Position numbers and translations under genes: made by a program | NCBI GenBank assembly: GCA_017607445.1 | Contig: JAEVHH010000003.1 | Coordinates: forward strand, 992,001-1,056,000 | Source of the DNA: Histoplasma ohiense | Lineage: Eukaryota; Ascomycota; Eurotiomycetes; Onygenales; Ajellomycetaceae | Length of the DNA: 64,000 nucleotides | Direction: 5' to 3' | Part shown: positions 1 to 12,003 of the stretch, piece after piece | How positions within the stretch are numbered: the stretch's first letter is position 1 | Layout: each line of letters starts with the position of its first letter | The notes under the pieces: generated by a model | Seen by the model: only the letters and a program-made list of their open reading frames with translations | Database searches by the model: none | Told to the model about the DNA's origin: nothing

Positions 1-31
1 CAGGATGGATGCAAAATGTTGTCATTGCCAT

Positions 32-69
<38 letters not shown>

Positions 70-1140
70 CAGGAATATGCCGGAAACATTTGCGATATCA
101 ATAGCATTGCGACCAATACTATGCACAAGAATGCCGTATTGGATACCATTAGGTGAAGTTAGAGACTACTGGTACTTGGTAACTAGCCATGGGTGATTGA
201 TAAACAGAGAATTCTTGAATGGCAGAATGGCAGCATACATGGTAGGGATAGTCGTGGTTTGAATGGATTATCTCAACCTCTATTCTGTACTCCGTACTGT
301 GGCCGCGAAAATGACAGCCATAACAAGCCAGCCGTGGTCCCCGTCCCCGTAGCGGGTAGGAGATGTCTACCGGAATCTTAGCATGGTATGTGTTAGGAAA
401 ATGGCCAATCGACCCTTCGATGATAGGATCCGGCAGACAGTGCTCCGGGGCCTGGCAAAGAAATAGACGCAAAAGGGGCTATGCAGGATGCTTTGTCAGT
501 GGAATTCTCATTCCTGTCAGCTTGGTTAGTTAGTATATCCCAAGGCCGTATGTGGATAAAAATGCCCCTCCGCTACTAAATAAATAGTCCAGTTGGAAAA
601 TACCCCGCCAAAACAGACTCGTGCCGGGCATCACGATGCCGTCTCCCAAAACAGTGGGGTCACCAGTAGTTAATGCACGATGCTTAGATGAATTTCACGT
701 ACGAGTACGGAGTACTGTATGTATACGATATCAATTAAATGTTACAGTACGCTGATATAGGACTGTTGAATCGTGGGAGACGTCGGGTCCGTAAAAATTG
801 GGCAAAGCGGCGCAATTGATTTCTAACATCATCCATCCATCCTATTTATTTAGTACTTAACTTACATCCCTCGTCTCTCCTCGGCTTTCCCGCCTTCAAC
901 TTCTCTCAATCCCTCGACATCCCCAGCATCCCACTTTCTCCCCTCCCTCTTTTGCGCCTCCAATTCCTGTCTCATCGCTTCCGAAGCTGTCCGGTCAGCA
1001 AAAATTTCCTCGCAAATCACTCACGATATCGTTGCAAACTAACCAGAGATCCGCCCGTTTGTTCAGAATCGTACGAACCCGCCTTTCAATCCGCCAATCA
1101 ATTCCCAAAACGAATCAATCTTCTATATCCTTCCTTTGCC
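1..1140. other. Gene-free upstream region of 6PGD
   Basis: No convincing coding region is seen. It begins with a GA microsatellite (about 32-67) and carries two copies of the TACTCCGTA/TACGGAGTA motif (288-297 and 705-715). From about 860 the + strand is rich in C and T, with many TCTC and CCTC runs. That is typical of a fungal promoter and 5' leader feeding the 6PGD start at 1141. The short open frames here have no recognisable protein features. Confidence 0.6.
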
Positions 1141-3225
1141 ATGGCAGATCAGGCAGTGTAAGTGCTCTTCACTCTGCCGACCACGAGTTTGGCTCCGACC
1201 CTCACTGCCTCGGTTTTCCGGCTCCCAACTCAGGCAGGAAGACTGTCAACTCTCTCGTCACTCCTCAACCTTGCCCCCAAAAAAAACAAAAAAAAAAAAA
1301 AATACACCAGGATTCGCCTGACAAAGTTTGATTGCTGACTTTCAGCGCTCGTCTGGCCGGCATCAATGTCGGCTCACCCGTGCCTCCTGCTCCCAGTGGT
1401 GATTTTGGCCTCATTGGTCTGGCCGTCATGGGCCAGAACCTCATCCTGAATGCGGCAGATCACGGCTTCACAGTCGTAGCGTTTAACCGCACTGTATCTA
1501 AGGTCGATCGTTTCCTAGCAAATGAAGCTAAAGGTAAGGCGTTCAGCCTTTGAGATTGCAACTTCATATCGTTTCTTCAGTACTTCCTGTTGATTTTTAC
1601 TTTTACCTCTCCTCTTCCTAAACGTATCAGCCCCCTCACCCATTGAAAAAAAAAGAGTCAACTCTAATCTGTGTCATATTTTCAGGCAAGTCGATCGTCG
1701 GCGCTCACTCCATCGAGGAGTTCTGCGCAAAGCTCAAAAGACCGCGCAGAATCATGCTCCTAGTCATGGCCGGAAAGCCAGTTGATGATTTTATCGAATC
1801 CCTCCTCCCCCATCTCGAAGCCGGTGACATCATCATTGATGGCGGAAACTCCCACTTCCCGGACTCGAACCGTCGCACGAAATACCTAGCCAGCAAGAAC
1901 ATCCGCTTTGTGGGATCGGGTGTCTCCGGTGGCGAGGAAGGCGCACGATACGGACCCAGCTTGATGCCTGGTGGAAACGAGGAGGCCTGGCCATACATTA
2001 AGGACGTCTTCCAGAGCATTGCTGCTAAGAGTGATGGTGAGCCCTGTTGTGACTGGGTTGGTGATGAGGGCGCTGGCCACTATGTGAAGATGGTTCATAA
2101 TGGTATCGAGTATGGTGATATGCAGCTGATCACAGAGGTGAGCAATCAGAGACGGTTAAAGTCTTGTCGCCCGATCTCCCATCGCGATACCATCTTGATG
2201 GAATTTGTCACTAAACGGGGATCGGAGTCTTGTTGTCTTCTAGGCATATGATATCATGAAGCGTGGTCTAGGCATGACCGGAAAGGAAATGGGCGACGTC
2301 TTCGAAAAATGGAACAAGGGCGTCTTGGACTCCTTCCTGATCGAAATCACCCGCGATGTCCTGCGCTACAATGATGACGATGGTGTACCCCTAGTCGAAA
2401 AGATCCTTGACTCTGCGGGACAAAAGGGTACTGGCAAGTGGACCGCCATTAACGCCCTCGATCTCGGCATGCCTGTGACTTTGATCGGAGAGGCAGTTTT
2501 CGCCCGCTGCCTCAGCTCGTTGAAATCGGAGCGTGTTCGGGCCAGCAAGATTCTCCAGGGACCCACCCCAAACTTCACCGGTAACAGGGAGGAGTTCATC
2601 GATAACCTGGAACAGGCTCTCTATGCATCCAAGATCATTTCCTACGCTCAGGGGTTCATGCTGATCCAGAACGTGAGTTTTTTGATCATTCCCCATTCGC
2701 TTTCCTTTTTGATTTAAGCGTCAATTAATATCAACACACCCTCTCCACCAAGTATATCAACTAACCCAAATTCCAAAATCCCAGGCCGCAAAAGAATACG
2801 GCTGGAAACTAAACAAGCCCTCCATCGCCCTAATGTGGCGAGGCGGCTGCATCATCCGCTCCGTCTTCCTCAAGGACATCACCAACGCCTACCGCAACAA
2901 CCCAGACCTGGAAAACCTTCTCTTCGACGACTTCTTCAACAAGGCCATCCACAAGGCCCAGTCGGGCTGGCGCGATGTCGTCAGCAAGGGCGCGCTATGG
3001 GGAATCCCCACTCCAGCCTTCAGCACGGCTCTAAGTTTCTACGATGGCTACCGCGCGCACGATCTACCGGCCAACCTGCTCCAGGCTCAGCGAGATTACT
3101 TTGGCGCGCATACGTTCCTTATCAAGCCAGAGTGTGCTAATGAGAAGTATCCTGAGGGCCAGTACCATCATGTCAACTGGACTGGGCGTGGTGGTAATGT
3201 CTCTGCTTCTACGTACCAAGCATAG
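1141..3225 (+). CDS. gnd1: 6-phosphogluconate dehydrogenase, decarboxylating
   Basis: Cytosolic enzyme of the oxidative pentose phosphate pathway: it converts 6-phosphogluconate and NADP+ to ribulose 5-phosphate, CO2 and NADPH. Five exons are supported by splice sites and frame: 1141-1157, 1346-1533, 1686-2137, 2244-2672 and 2785-3225, giving about 508 residues, close to the family length. The first exon is only 17 nt (MADQA plus part of the next codon). Visible signatures are the NADP-binding FGLIGLAVMG, the IIDGGNSHFPDS segment, the substrate loop VGSGVSGGEEGARYGPS, the catalytic KMVHNGIEYGDMQ (Lys, His, Asn) and the C-terminal DYFGAHTF. All introns are GT-AG. The start is chosen because it splices in frame to the conserved N-terminus. 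Family assignment is very secure; the gene symbol follows common fungal use. Confidence 0.97.
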
Positions 3226-4644
3226 CCCATGTAGGTAGATGAAGCGAGAAGGAGGCCTGAGAAGGTGGGATCAAAGTGTGCAGTTCATAACTATCAAAGT
3301 ATAAAAGCAGCCAGGATGCCTCGGGAGTCATTATTGTGTATGAGTTCATCAATTTATCATTGTGGATATTTTCACGCGAATGGAAAGGGATGTCGACGAT
3401 GACGCCGAAATCAGATTATGGGCAACTGGCCTCAAGGTGGTGTGGAAGTCGAATGCGGAAAACAGGGAGGATGGGGGACAGCAAACCAAAGATAAAACAA
3501 AACAGCAATATCAACAAAACTATCAACAGAATGGACAGCAAGGGAAAAACGGGGAGGAACGGAAAGCCAACAAATACTCGCATAGTAGAAGAAGATAGTC
3601 ATATCAGGGTTGGAGCGTCTGGAGATGGATTTTAAGCCAACCCACCTACATAATCCAAATTGAACATTCTTCGTTAAGTTAATATCAGACGAAGATGCCA
3701 ACGCTAGCTAGCTGCCACTGTAAAACATTTCTTCTTTACAGCCCTGACTGGAAACCGTCAGCAAGAAGAAGCGCCGCTGGACCTCCACAGGCTGCTGACT
3801 AACCCGCCAAGCCCCTGCTGACTCCAACCTCCCGCCGCCGCTGCAACATCCATGCTGGAAGTCCTCAAAACATCTCCAAACCCATCTCCACCGTCACCCC
3901 AGCGTCTCAATCCCCCCATTCAATTTCTTCGTGGCCGTCCACCCTCCTCCGGCCGTCGTGCGCAGGAGGCTCTCTCAGACCGTCCTGTTTTCCGAGTGTT
4001 TCTCCCGGGCGGTGAAGGACGAGCTGCTGTTACCTGAATTGATTGATTGATTTTGTTACTTGCCTTCTTTTTTTTTATCATCCTGACTCCTCTTTTAATT
4101 TCTACCCCTTTTTGTGTCCTTTGTTTTTTTTTTTTCCTCCGCCTTCTCTTAAATATCAGGTCGTCCTCTTCTTTTCGATACTTCCCGTCTATCTCCTCTC
4201 CTGCCTGCCTGTCCCTCTCATCCTTCTGTTTCAAAGCCTGGGTTGCTATTTCCTTCGCCGCTAGCCGCTACCATCCAACCCGCTCGACAATTTTTTTTGG
4301 TTTTAGTTGTTATATTTTGCTTCAGCTTGATGTCAATGATCTGACCGCCAGTACTTCACGAAGCACGACCACGACGGCCCATAACTATACTCAAATAACG
4401 CGATACCATTTCCCCGTCCCTCTTCGATTCGTCGCAGGCTGCATTAGCGCAGCCGCAACAGAGCATCTACACGAACCGCGTCAAGAGGAGTCGTTCAATA
4501 AGACACCCACTCGTCTCTCCATGGTCTCCGTGAGGCGGTAATATCTGTCATACCCGACACATTGTTTTCCCCCGCTTTGCGCTTGTTGTTACACGTTGCA
4601 CCCGAACCTTGGTGTCGAGGGTTGCGTTTTCAGGAACGCTGTTC
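3226..4644. other. Intergenic: 6PGD 3' end and LSM12-like leader
   Basis: No gene is recognised. The left part is presumably the 3' UTR of 6PGD. From about 4060 the + strand holds long T and CT runs (for example 4128-4139), a usual feature of fungal leaders, ahead of the start at 4645. A very short upstream ORF is listed separately. Confidence 0.5.
4521..4541 (+). promoter_or_regulatory. Short uORF in the leader of the LSM12-like gene
   Basis: An ATG followed by six codons and a TAA lies about 100 bases before the chosen start. A GTGAGG at 4530 and a pyrimidine-rich TTTTCAG ending at 4633 could also be the ends of a leader intron. If so the uORF would be spliced but would still terminate early. 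No expression data are available, so this is only a possibility. Confidence 0.25.
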
Positions 4645-5903
4645 ATGATGGCAACGGAGAACAAGCGACAGAGCACTGGAGGGAAAGGCCCCGTCGGTGT
4701 GGCCCCGCCGGGTGTTGGGCCGTCAGGTGCTGTCGCGATGGAAATGGCTTTGTGTGGAGCCATTGGCGCCCGGTAAGCTTATATATCCTATGCCGCCGGT
4801 CTTGCCAAACTTGCCTAGAGCTCAGTCGATGAAGGAAGTGGACGGGACATCACACTGCTGATTGATTGCGAGCTAGTTTGATTCTACAAACCAAATATAT
4901 TTCCCACTTGTAATAACATGAAATTGTTTCGTCATAGTATCCGCGTCAATACTACATCTCCCACCTCCACAACCCACGAGGGGACTCTCTTCGCAGCCTG
5001 CCCCATCACCAATCTTATCGCAATCAATACATCTCCGCCTCCACCAACGCCAATGACCTCCGGCACTCCCGCCCTCTCTCACCCCGGCGACTATCACATA
5101 ATCCCCATATCTCGCATCCACAATTTCCAACTGTTGTCCCTACCCCCACACTCCGCGTCATCAAGCCCCACCGAACAAACCCCATCCTTTGCCAATGCGT
5201 ACCCGTCCATCTACCCTCTCGACATTCGCGCGTTAAAAATTCGCGAAGCCGCTGCAGTTTCCAAACTCCACGAGCGCGAACAGCGGCGTGGAAAGGGGGT
5301 TAGCAAGGAAGCACAGGACCTGTTTGATGCATTTAGCAGGACCATGCCAGCGCGCTGGGATGGCACGAGCATTGTCGTAGCCGATACTGTAATCATTTCG
5401 AAGCCGTACCATATCGATAATTGCCGCTCTCTATCGCCTGATAACGGAGGGGTGAGCCCAGCATTGACGAGAGTTAGAAAAGTTGTAAGTGGCATAATTA
5501 ATCACCTTTTTTTTCCTTAGCTTGGTCAAACTAATATTTGGTTGTTTTTTTTTCTTTTTTTTTTTTTTTTTTCCTTTAGCTGGAAATGGAACGCAAGAAG
5601 ATCGAACTCCGCAGCGCCAGTGCCGCAATTGCCAACTCCAGCCATTTCTCTTCCCATCAAGCTCGCAATAGTAACCACGGCAATAACAACCATCACACGA
5701 ATGCGAATGCGAATGCGAATGCGAATGCGAATGTGAATCACTCCTCCCCGTCCACATCCAGGGATCGCGATCGAAATGCAAAAGCGGCTGCCGTAGCGCT
5801 TCCCATCACTAATAATAATAACGCAAGCAATAACGCAGCGCGTTCTTCGACACCCGGAACGTCTGCTACTGCTGCTACCGCCAACCAGAGGAAAGGCGGT
5901 TAG
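4645..5903 (+). CDS. LSM12-like protein (LSm fold plus AD domain)
   Basis: Likely an Lsm12-family RNA-binding protein, known in yeast as a Pbp1/Pbp4 partner. Three exons: 4645-4772, 4938-5484 and 5580-5903, giving about 332 residues. The first intron joins GAIGA to RIRVNTT, restoring an N-terminal LSm-like strand pattern that ends in EGTLFAACPITNLIAINT. Next comes the AD (anticodon-binding-like) domain from about residue 138, with SIYPLDIRALKIREAAAV, SKEAQDLFDAFSRTMPARWD and ALTRVRKV running over the second junction into LEMERKKIELR. The C-terminus is low complexity: a run of Asn-Ala dipeptides encoded by a GCGAAT microsatellite, then Asn- and Ser/Thr-rich sequence. Two ATGs are adjacent at 4645 and 4648 and either could be used. 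The assignment rests on domain order and motif recognition. Confidence 0.85.
5698..5733 (+). repeat. GCGAAT microsatellite inside a coding exon
   Basis: Five to six hexanucleotide units encode alternating Asn and Ala in the C-terminal tail of the LSM12-like protein. The unit length is a multiple of three, so copy-number changes would keep the frame and only alter tail length. Confidence 0.9.
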
Positions 5904-6386
5904 GACAAAAACACACTGTATTATGTCTCGATAGTGAAACGGTGAGATAAAAATGCGGAGAAAGGAAGGCGGGAGAGACAACGGCGTTTCTTCTTCCTTT
6001 TATTATTTATTCAATATAAAACAAAGGGGGAAAGGGGGAATTCAGGGCCATTATACTATTCCTACTTAGTATCTCTTTTTTTTCTCTTTCAATCCTACCA
6101 TATCGCAGTTATATTTTATTTGTCCTTTCTGTCTATTCCTAGTATTGTATGATGACGGAACTTGTTGGTGGCGAGATGGGCATGAGACAGGCATGGACAT
6201 GGAGCAATGGAGTATGGGCCACGGGCACGAGGGCGTCGGCGTTGGGGTGATCACTCATACACACACAGAGAGAGGAAGCGGGGGTTTTAAGAGAGGGAGA
6301 AGAGAGTAGAGAGACACAAAAAGCAAGAAATATTTCTGAAAGTTTACACTCCTTTTAAGGGGTAGGCAGCAATCAAGACGGGGCCG

Positions 6387-6390
<4 letters not shown>

Positions 6391-6420
<30 letters not shown>
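6391..6420. repeat. Poly-T tract (30 nt)
   Basis: A pure run of T about 490 bases downstream of the LSM12-like stop. It could be a retroposed poly-A tail on the other strand or a simple slippage tract; nothing adjacent decides between these. Confidence 0.9.
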
Positions 6421-7550
6421 CCAAAACAGCAAATTCCTTCGTTTATCATAGTAGAAAAAGGAAGGAAAAGACTACTAACTGTGCCAAGCACTACTTACTC
6501 CTACCATTAGTGAGTGCACCCCAGCATACGGAGTATGAAAAACCACACTGTATGGAAAATATTATGAATATCATCAATCTTCATTCTTTAATATCCACTA
6601 CTCTGTAATCATCATCATCACCACGTCTAGTTAAATCTTTCAAATTACACTAAAAAAAAACAATTGCAAAATGTTCATTGATGTATTTGGAAAGACTTCA
6701 AAAGTCAAAATCATGTTTCTGTTGCAAGCATTCAAAGTTTAGGCATCAGGCATCATTAATTGCTTCAAAGGGTTGGGCCAGCTCAGGCACACAACACTCT
6801 ATATAGCAGGAGCTTCATGAATCGTGCAGTGCAACTGGACAGGACGGAGCAAAAGTGAGTAGTTATATATTAGTATCATCAGTAGATAGATGTACAGTAG
6901 ATAGGTAGGTGGTCAGGTAGTCAGCTAGGTAAGCTAGCATTGATAGATAGATGGGTAGCTAGATGGTGGTATTTATTCTCGTAGAGAATGATTGGATGTT
7001 GAGCGGGAAGGTTGGTTGATAGATAGGGATGTAAGATAGATAGCAAGCTATCTATCTAGGAGGGATTCTAATTCTGTATATTCCATTGGCAATCGATCGG
7101 ATATCACGCAGGTAGGTAGGCAGATATCTAGCATTCTCTATTCTACAGAGTATTAGCAATCGATCGGATATCGAGCAGGTAGGTAGGGAGGCAGATAATT
7201 CAGGGGTAAGAATAGGGCTATATGAGCCAATTGCGGACTAGTGTTGGAAGATCAGTTCTCCACTTGCACACACATCTAAGAAACCCTAATTTTGAATGGA
7301 AAAATCTCACTGTAAAAAAGATTTTAATTATTTATTAAGCTCTGCTTCGCTCCGTTGAATAATGTGTTCTTAAAGATATATATTTAAAACCGTTGATGGT
7401 TTTGTTGTTGATCATATCCATTTTTCATTGTAGAGTATACATAAAAGAGCTGACACTCTCTTCGTGTTCTGAGACTGTATATTTTGATGTTTTGTGTTTT
7501 GTGAGGCTTGGGAGTTGTTTTCGGCACATTGATATATTCGTGGGTCGAAT

Positions 7551-7803
7551 GAATGGGTTCCCGGGTTCACTTAATTCAACCCGCAAACCCGACCCGTGTT
7601 TTGGGGGGCGCTTATGGGCGTATATAACGGGTGTCGCGCCTAAACCACTTAACTAGGTTTAGTTAAGCCTCTATTAAGCCTGGGCGTGGTCCCCTAAGCG
7701 CGGACATGTTTTTTTTCACGGGTCGGGTCGGGTCGGGTCGGGTTCCAGGGTGACATGCCCGCAATAACGGGCTTTTTCATGGGGTCGGGTTCACAACCCA
7801 TTC
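7551..7803. mobile_element. MITE-like element with 9-bp terminal inverted repeats
   Basis: GAATGGGTT at 7551-7559 is matched in inverse by AACCCATTC at 7795-7803, bounding 253 bp. Inside are GGGTC-type direct repeats (about 7719-7745), opposing CCCGACCC-type sequence near the left end (about 7578-7597), and a perfect hairpin near the centre: an 8-bp stem at 7648-7655 and 7660-7667 with a 4-base loop. The element is richer in G and C than its surroundings. GGGTCGGGTC sub-terminal repeats are common in hAT-type elements, but no clear 8-bp target duplication is visible and there is no transposase. Non-autonomous element status is therefore inference. Confidence 0.4.
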
Positions 7804-7960
7804 TTGAAGATAGATTCTTATTCCATTACTGTTTCAGTTGTATCTGGATCTTCTAGTCTATGTCTCTACTATATGTATCTCACTCTCCAATTCTGTAAAC
7901 TATTGCCAAATAAGAAAGTGAAGAGACTAAGCCCACTTTTCATTCAAGAGATGTACTACT

Positions 7961-7990
7961 GTACATGTACATGTACATGTACATGTACAT
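7961..7990. repeat. GTACAT hexamer array (5 units)
   Basis: Five perfect copies of the self-complementary alternation GTACAT. The same unit recurs at 45499-45530 and 55303-55320. Confidence 0.95.
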
Positions 7991-10049
7991 CGAAAGCAGG
8001 CACAAATTTCTTTCTATACCGGGGCTGTATATTTGATGTTTCCTAAGGTCCCGACTCCCGAGATTGGTTTCCACTGCTTCAACATGTCATTGATGGTGGA
8101 TAATCACGTTGTTGAGTTCCTTCTGGCACTCAAGAGACAGCCATACTGTTTCTCTGAGAGTTCCAAGGTTCCCAGCGGACACCACGTGGCTAGCACGGAA
8201 GTTCCAAGGTTGTTTGTCCTGAGAATTATCCTAAAGACCCAGAACTATCTTTGCGCTGGGTTCATGCATGCTTTAAGTCCTTTTGAGAATAAACAGAATC
8301 GCGCTAATCAATTCAGTCATTAGTCTATAATTTATTTTTATATTTTAATCTTTTGATTTTTATTTTTGAATTTTGAATTTTTCTCTTCTTGATTTCAAGT
8401 ATTCTCTTTTAGCATAAATGATTGGATCGGATCGCGTGGGGCCGAGGTGCGGGACAGATTCGGATCGCAGGTCGTGGCCCAAGCATGGAAGCACACAGAA
8501 GTAGTTACACTTTAAAAAGCGACTTTGCACAACACTCGCTCGAAGCTATCAAACGAGACTCCCCATAACCAAGTAACCAAGTCCCGGATCCTTCATCTAC
8601 ACTGGAATCGAATGCTACACGCGCACTGCACTTGGGGAATTGGTGCATGCATAGAATTTCTTTGGGTGATCTAGTTCTCTGTTTACAGATCTGTACTTTA
8701 ATCCCACAAATATCAGATCACCATGGAGGTGGTTCCCTTCTTTCCACCGTCTCGTCGAAGCCCACCCACCACCTGTTTTTTCTTGAGCGCTGAAAGGTGG
8801 GAGGATCGCATGCTCTCTGTATAGTATTTATCTCCCTCTGCGATGAGGAACTATGCCAACCTACCCCACATCTGCGGAGGATCCGCTTGGCCCGTGAGCT
8901 GCTGCTTCCCAATCAACCAGGCTTCAGCCCACGGGCCAAGGATTCGCAGCGCCACAAGCTGATCATCTGTGTGTTCGTCTTGGCTGGGTGATATATCTCG
9001 GCGTGAGATTGCGAGAGGTCAAGTGCTTTTCGCATACTCCGTAAGTGCTAATAAATTACCCTCAGCAAAGTCGGGTGTTCCTGGTGGTTCATCAGATAGG
9101 AAGCTGAAGAACTTTCCCACGGGACTAATGGCTGCTTCTGGGTTGGTAGCCGGCTTGGCCACACTAACAGCAGCCGCTTATCTCACAACGGGCTTGGGAA
9201 CCGTTGGTCCCTACCCAGGTTCGCTGCTCAGCCTGGTGAGATCACCAGCTTTCGAGTCTAAATTTAGCTGCTTATCCCCTTCTTTTCGACGATGGTTCAT
9301 CTCGGCAAACAACGTTTAGTTGCTGACATCCAATTTAACTTGCTAGCCCATTGTGCAAAAGATCCCCTTGTATTAGTTATTTAATTTTGTTTTTTGAGCT
9401 GCTTATAAAACTACTCTTTCTACCTTGTAGTTCGTAGGAAGCTCTTGTCCAGAACCCGAACCCCTGGACCAAAAAGATCATAAGCCACCATTTTACCAGC
9501 GCGCGAACCCTATATATAGTTAACCCCTCTGGGGGAATCCCAGGCCTGCCATGCCTATCCCTTCACAGTACTAGACACTCTTGCTTATATTATATTTAGC
9601 TTTAGTTAGAAGAAGGTTCCCCTGTATTCCACCAGATAATCTTCATTTTACTTGTAAGCTTGTTGATATTAGATACTAATTTAACATATTTATCCTTACT
9701 ATATTGTCAGATATATTTTTATAAGGTTATTACGACTCAAAATTAGCAATTCCTCATCTCAATTGAGACGCCTATCCACCTGGCTCTAATATTTATTCAG
9801 AGGAATATCCGATTTGAACAGATGTGTTCTGAAAGATCAAATCAGTTTCAAGCTTATTATCACTTTAAACCGCTTCCTTGAATTTTCTTTTATTATAAGT
9901 TACTTACTATCAAACAACGCAACTCCTGCCTGAGCATCACAGTCTTTCGTGTCATTTTTCCTTTGTTTTTTTCCTTTGTTTTTTTTTTTTTTTCCTTTTT
10001 TTCCTTTTTTCCTTTTTTTTTTTTGATCGTTTTTCGAGTTTCGAGAATC

Positions 10050-12003
10050 ATGGGCCCCTTTTTCCTCTACATTGGCGCGTTGCTGTTCGGTGCTGTTGGT
10101 GCAGTCAACCACGGACCCCCCGAATTTGGCTCTGGATATCGTCAGGGGGTAGATTTCCTTCCTGGCAGGGACACAGCTACCGCCTGGAGAACAGTTACGG
10201 AAACTGTTACTGTACCTGCCGCTGCTACTGAAGGCGCTTGCTCCTCTCCGCCGGAGCCTAGTCAAAGCCCCAGCTCGTCTGCTACGGAACCGCCCAGCCC
10301 TAGCCCGACAGGCAACATGCCGCATGTTGATGGTTTTAAATCTGTTGTATACTTTGTCAATTGGGTATGTGATTTGTGATTCCCTGTAATTTTCCTTTAC
10401 TTTTTTTTGGCTTTTAACTAACTAACTAACTAACTGCATGGTATAGGCCATCTATGGGCGTAATTACCAACCCCAAGATCTCCCAGCAGCAAAGCTGACA
10501 CACGTTCTCTACGCATTTGCCAATGTTCACGGCGACACCGGAGAAGTGTATGTTTTCTCTATCATGGTTACTCATTTATCTTTTTTGTTCTATTGCTTAA
10601 AGTTATATCTTAACCTGACATTTGATCACCTTTTCCTTTAGCTACCTGACCGATAACTATGCTGATACCGACAAGCACTATCCAACTGATTCCTGGGAGG
10701 ACGTGGGAAACAACGTCTATGGCTGTGTCAAGCAACTTTTCTTGCTCAAAAAGCAGAATCGAAATCTGAAGATCCTACTTTCCATTGGTGGATGGACCTA
10801 TTCTTCCAATTTCCCCGGAGCCGCGAGTACAGCAGCTAACAGGGCCCACTTTGCTGACACTGCCACGAAGTTGATGCTTGATATGGGATTTGATGGTAAG
10901 TGCCACCGTTATGTACTGAGACGAAGGTGAAGATATATCAAGGGGAACTCATGTGCAGGGGCTAACCTGGCTTCTTGCGGCCGACAGGACTTGACATTGA
11001 TTGGGAATATCCCAATGGTATGTAGTACCCACTTTCCATTTCTCAGAACTGGATAACGTTTACTAATCACCAATTATTAGATGACGAGGAAGCGAAAAAC
11101 TTCGTAGAGCTTCTTAAAGTTACGAGAGAGGTATGATACTTCAATATTTCTATGGCATCAGCTATTCTAATGCCATGCTAAACAATGTGTTTCTTCTTCT
11201 AGAAACTTGATGAATTATCAAAGAATCGCAAGTTCTATCTAACCGTCGCTTGCCCAGCGGGTATGTACTATTTCTACTCAGTTGCTATATAATCTCCCCA
11301 TACATTACTAATGTTCGGTACTTGATTAGGTCCGAAAAATTTCCAGAAGCTCCGCCTCAAAGAAATGACCCCTTATCTGGATTTCTACAATTTAATGGCA
11401 TACGACTACGCTGGAAGTTGGGACACAGTCGCTGGACATCAAGCAAACCTTGAGGTTTCCAAATCCGATCCAAAATCCACCCCCTATTCCACCGAGGCAG
11501 CCTTAGACTATTACATTGGAGTTGGTGAAGTGCCAGCCTCTAAAATGATCTTGGGAATGCCACTATACGGACGCGAGTTCGCTGACACTGATGGCCCTGG
11601 CACTCCCTTCACTGGAACTGGAGGTAGCGGCAGCTTTGAGCCAGGTATTTGGGACTACAAAGTGCTCCCGAAGGAGGGAGCAGAGGAGCACTTGGAATCA
11701 GGTAGCAAAGGCGGTTGTGGTGCATCATGGAGCTATGATAAATCGTCTCGCTCGATGATTTCATATGATACCGTGCCGATGGTGGAGAAGAAGACGAAAT
11801 ATATCATTGATAAGGGGCTTGGTGGCGGCATGTGGTGGGAGGCAAGCGGCGATCGTGACCCCAGGACCGCGGAGAAGGCCAAAGGAAGCCTTATTGGCAC
11901 CTTCGTTGAAGGGATTGGTGGGGGGTTGGAGAAACATGAAAATGCCCTGTCCTTCCCGGAGAGTCAGTATGACAACCTGAAGGCCGGGTTTGCGGAGAAG
12001 TAG
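10050..12003 (+). CDS. Secreted GH18 class V chitinase, CTS1-like
   Basis: Hydrolyses beta-1,4 links in chitin, probably in cell-wall remodelling or nutrition outside the cell. Seven exons: 10050-10364, 10447-10547, 10642-10895, 10988-11017, 11081-11130, 11203-11260 and 11330-12003, about 493 residues. All junctions keep the frame and are GT-AG; exon 4 is only 30 nt. The N-terminus (MGPFFLYIGALLFGAVGA) looks like a signal peptide. A Ser/Pro/Thr-rich linker (about residues 55-90) precedes the TIM barrel, which starts near VVYFVNWAIYGRNY. SIGGWTYS is present. The catalytic DxxDxDxE is FDGLDIDWE, with the acid Glu at about residue 230. LDFYNLMAYDYAGSWD and GGGMWWEASGD follow. No chitin-binding module or GPI signal is seen. 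It resembles the chitinases of dimorphic Onygenales, which is recalled, not searched. Confidence 0.95.
10414..10435 (+). repeat. Tandem ACTA/CTAAC run inside chitinase intron 1
   Basis: Five overlapping CTAAC units lie 12-33 bases before the 3' splice site of the first chitinase intron. CTAAC is the usual fungal branch-point core, so the intron offers several equivalent branch sites in a row. Confidence 0.7.

Larger units (their letters stand above)
5904..10049. other. Gene-poor, repeat-rich intergenic stretch
   Basis: About 4.1 kb without a recognisable gene. It holds the LSM12-like 3' end, a run of 30 T (6391-6420), GATA-type imperfect repeats (about 6880-7200), the MITE-like element at 7551-7803, a GTACAT hexamer array (7961-7990), and AT-rich sequence from about 9580 to 9900. 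Short open frames at 8033-8323 and 8969-9319 show no family features. T-rich tracts at 9965-10023 lie just before the chitinase start and may be its promoter and leader. Two copies of the TACGGAGTA motif occur, at 6527 and 9035. Confidence 0.55.

Noticed and set aside
4918..5520. Independent gene starting at the ATG at 4918
   Set aside because: The conserved part begins after an acceptor at 4937, and an upstream exon (4645-4772) joins it in frame to complete the LSm part.
7719..7745. Telomere-like repeat
   Set aside because: The GGGTC pentamer differs from the fungal TTAGGG unit and lies between two unbroken gene regions, so an internal transposon end fits better.
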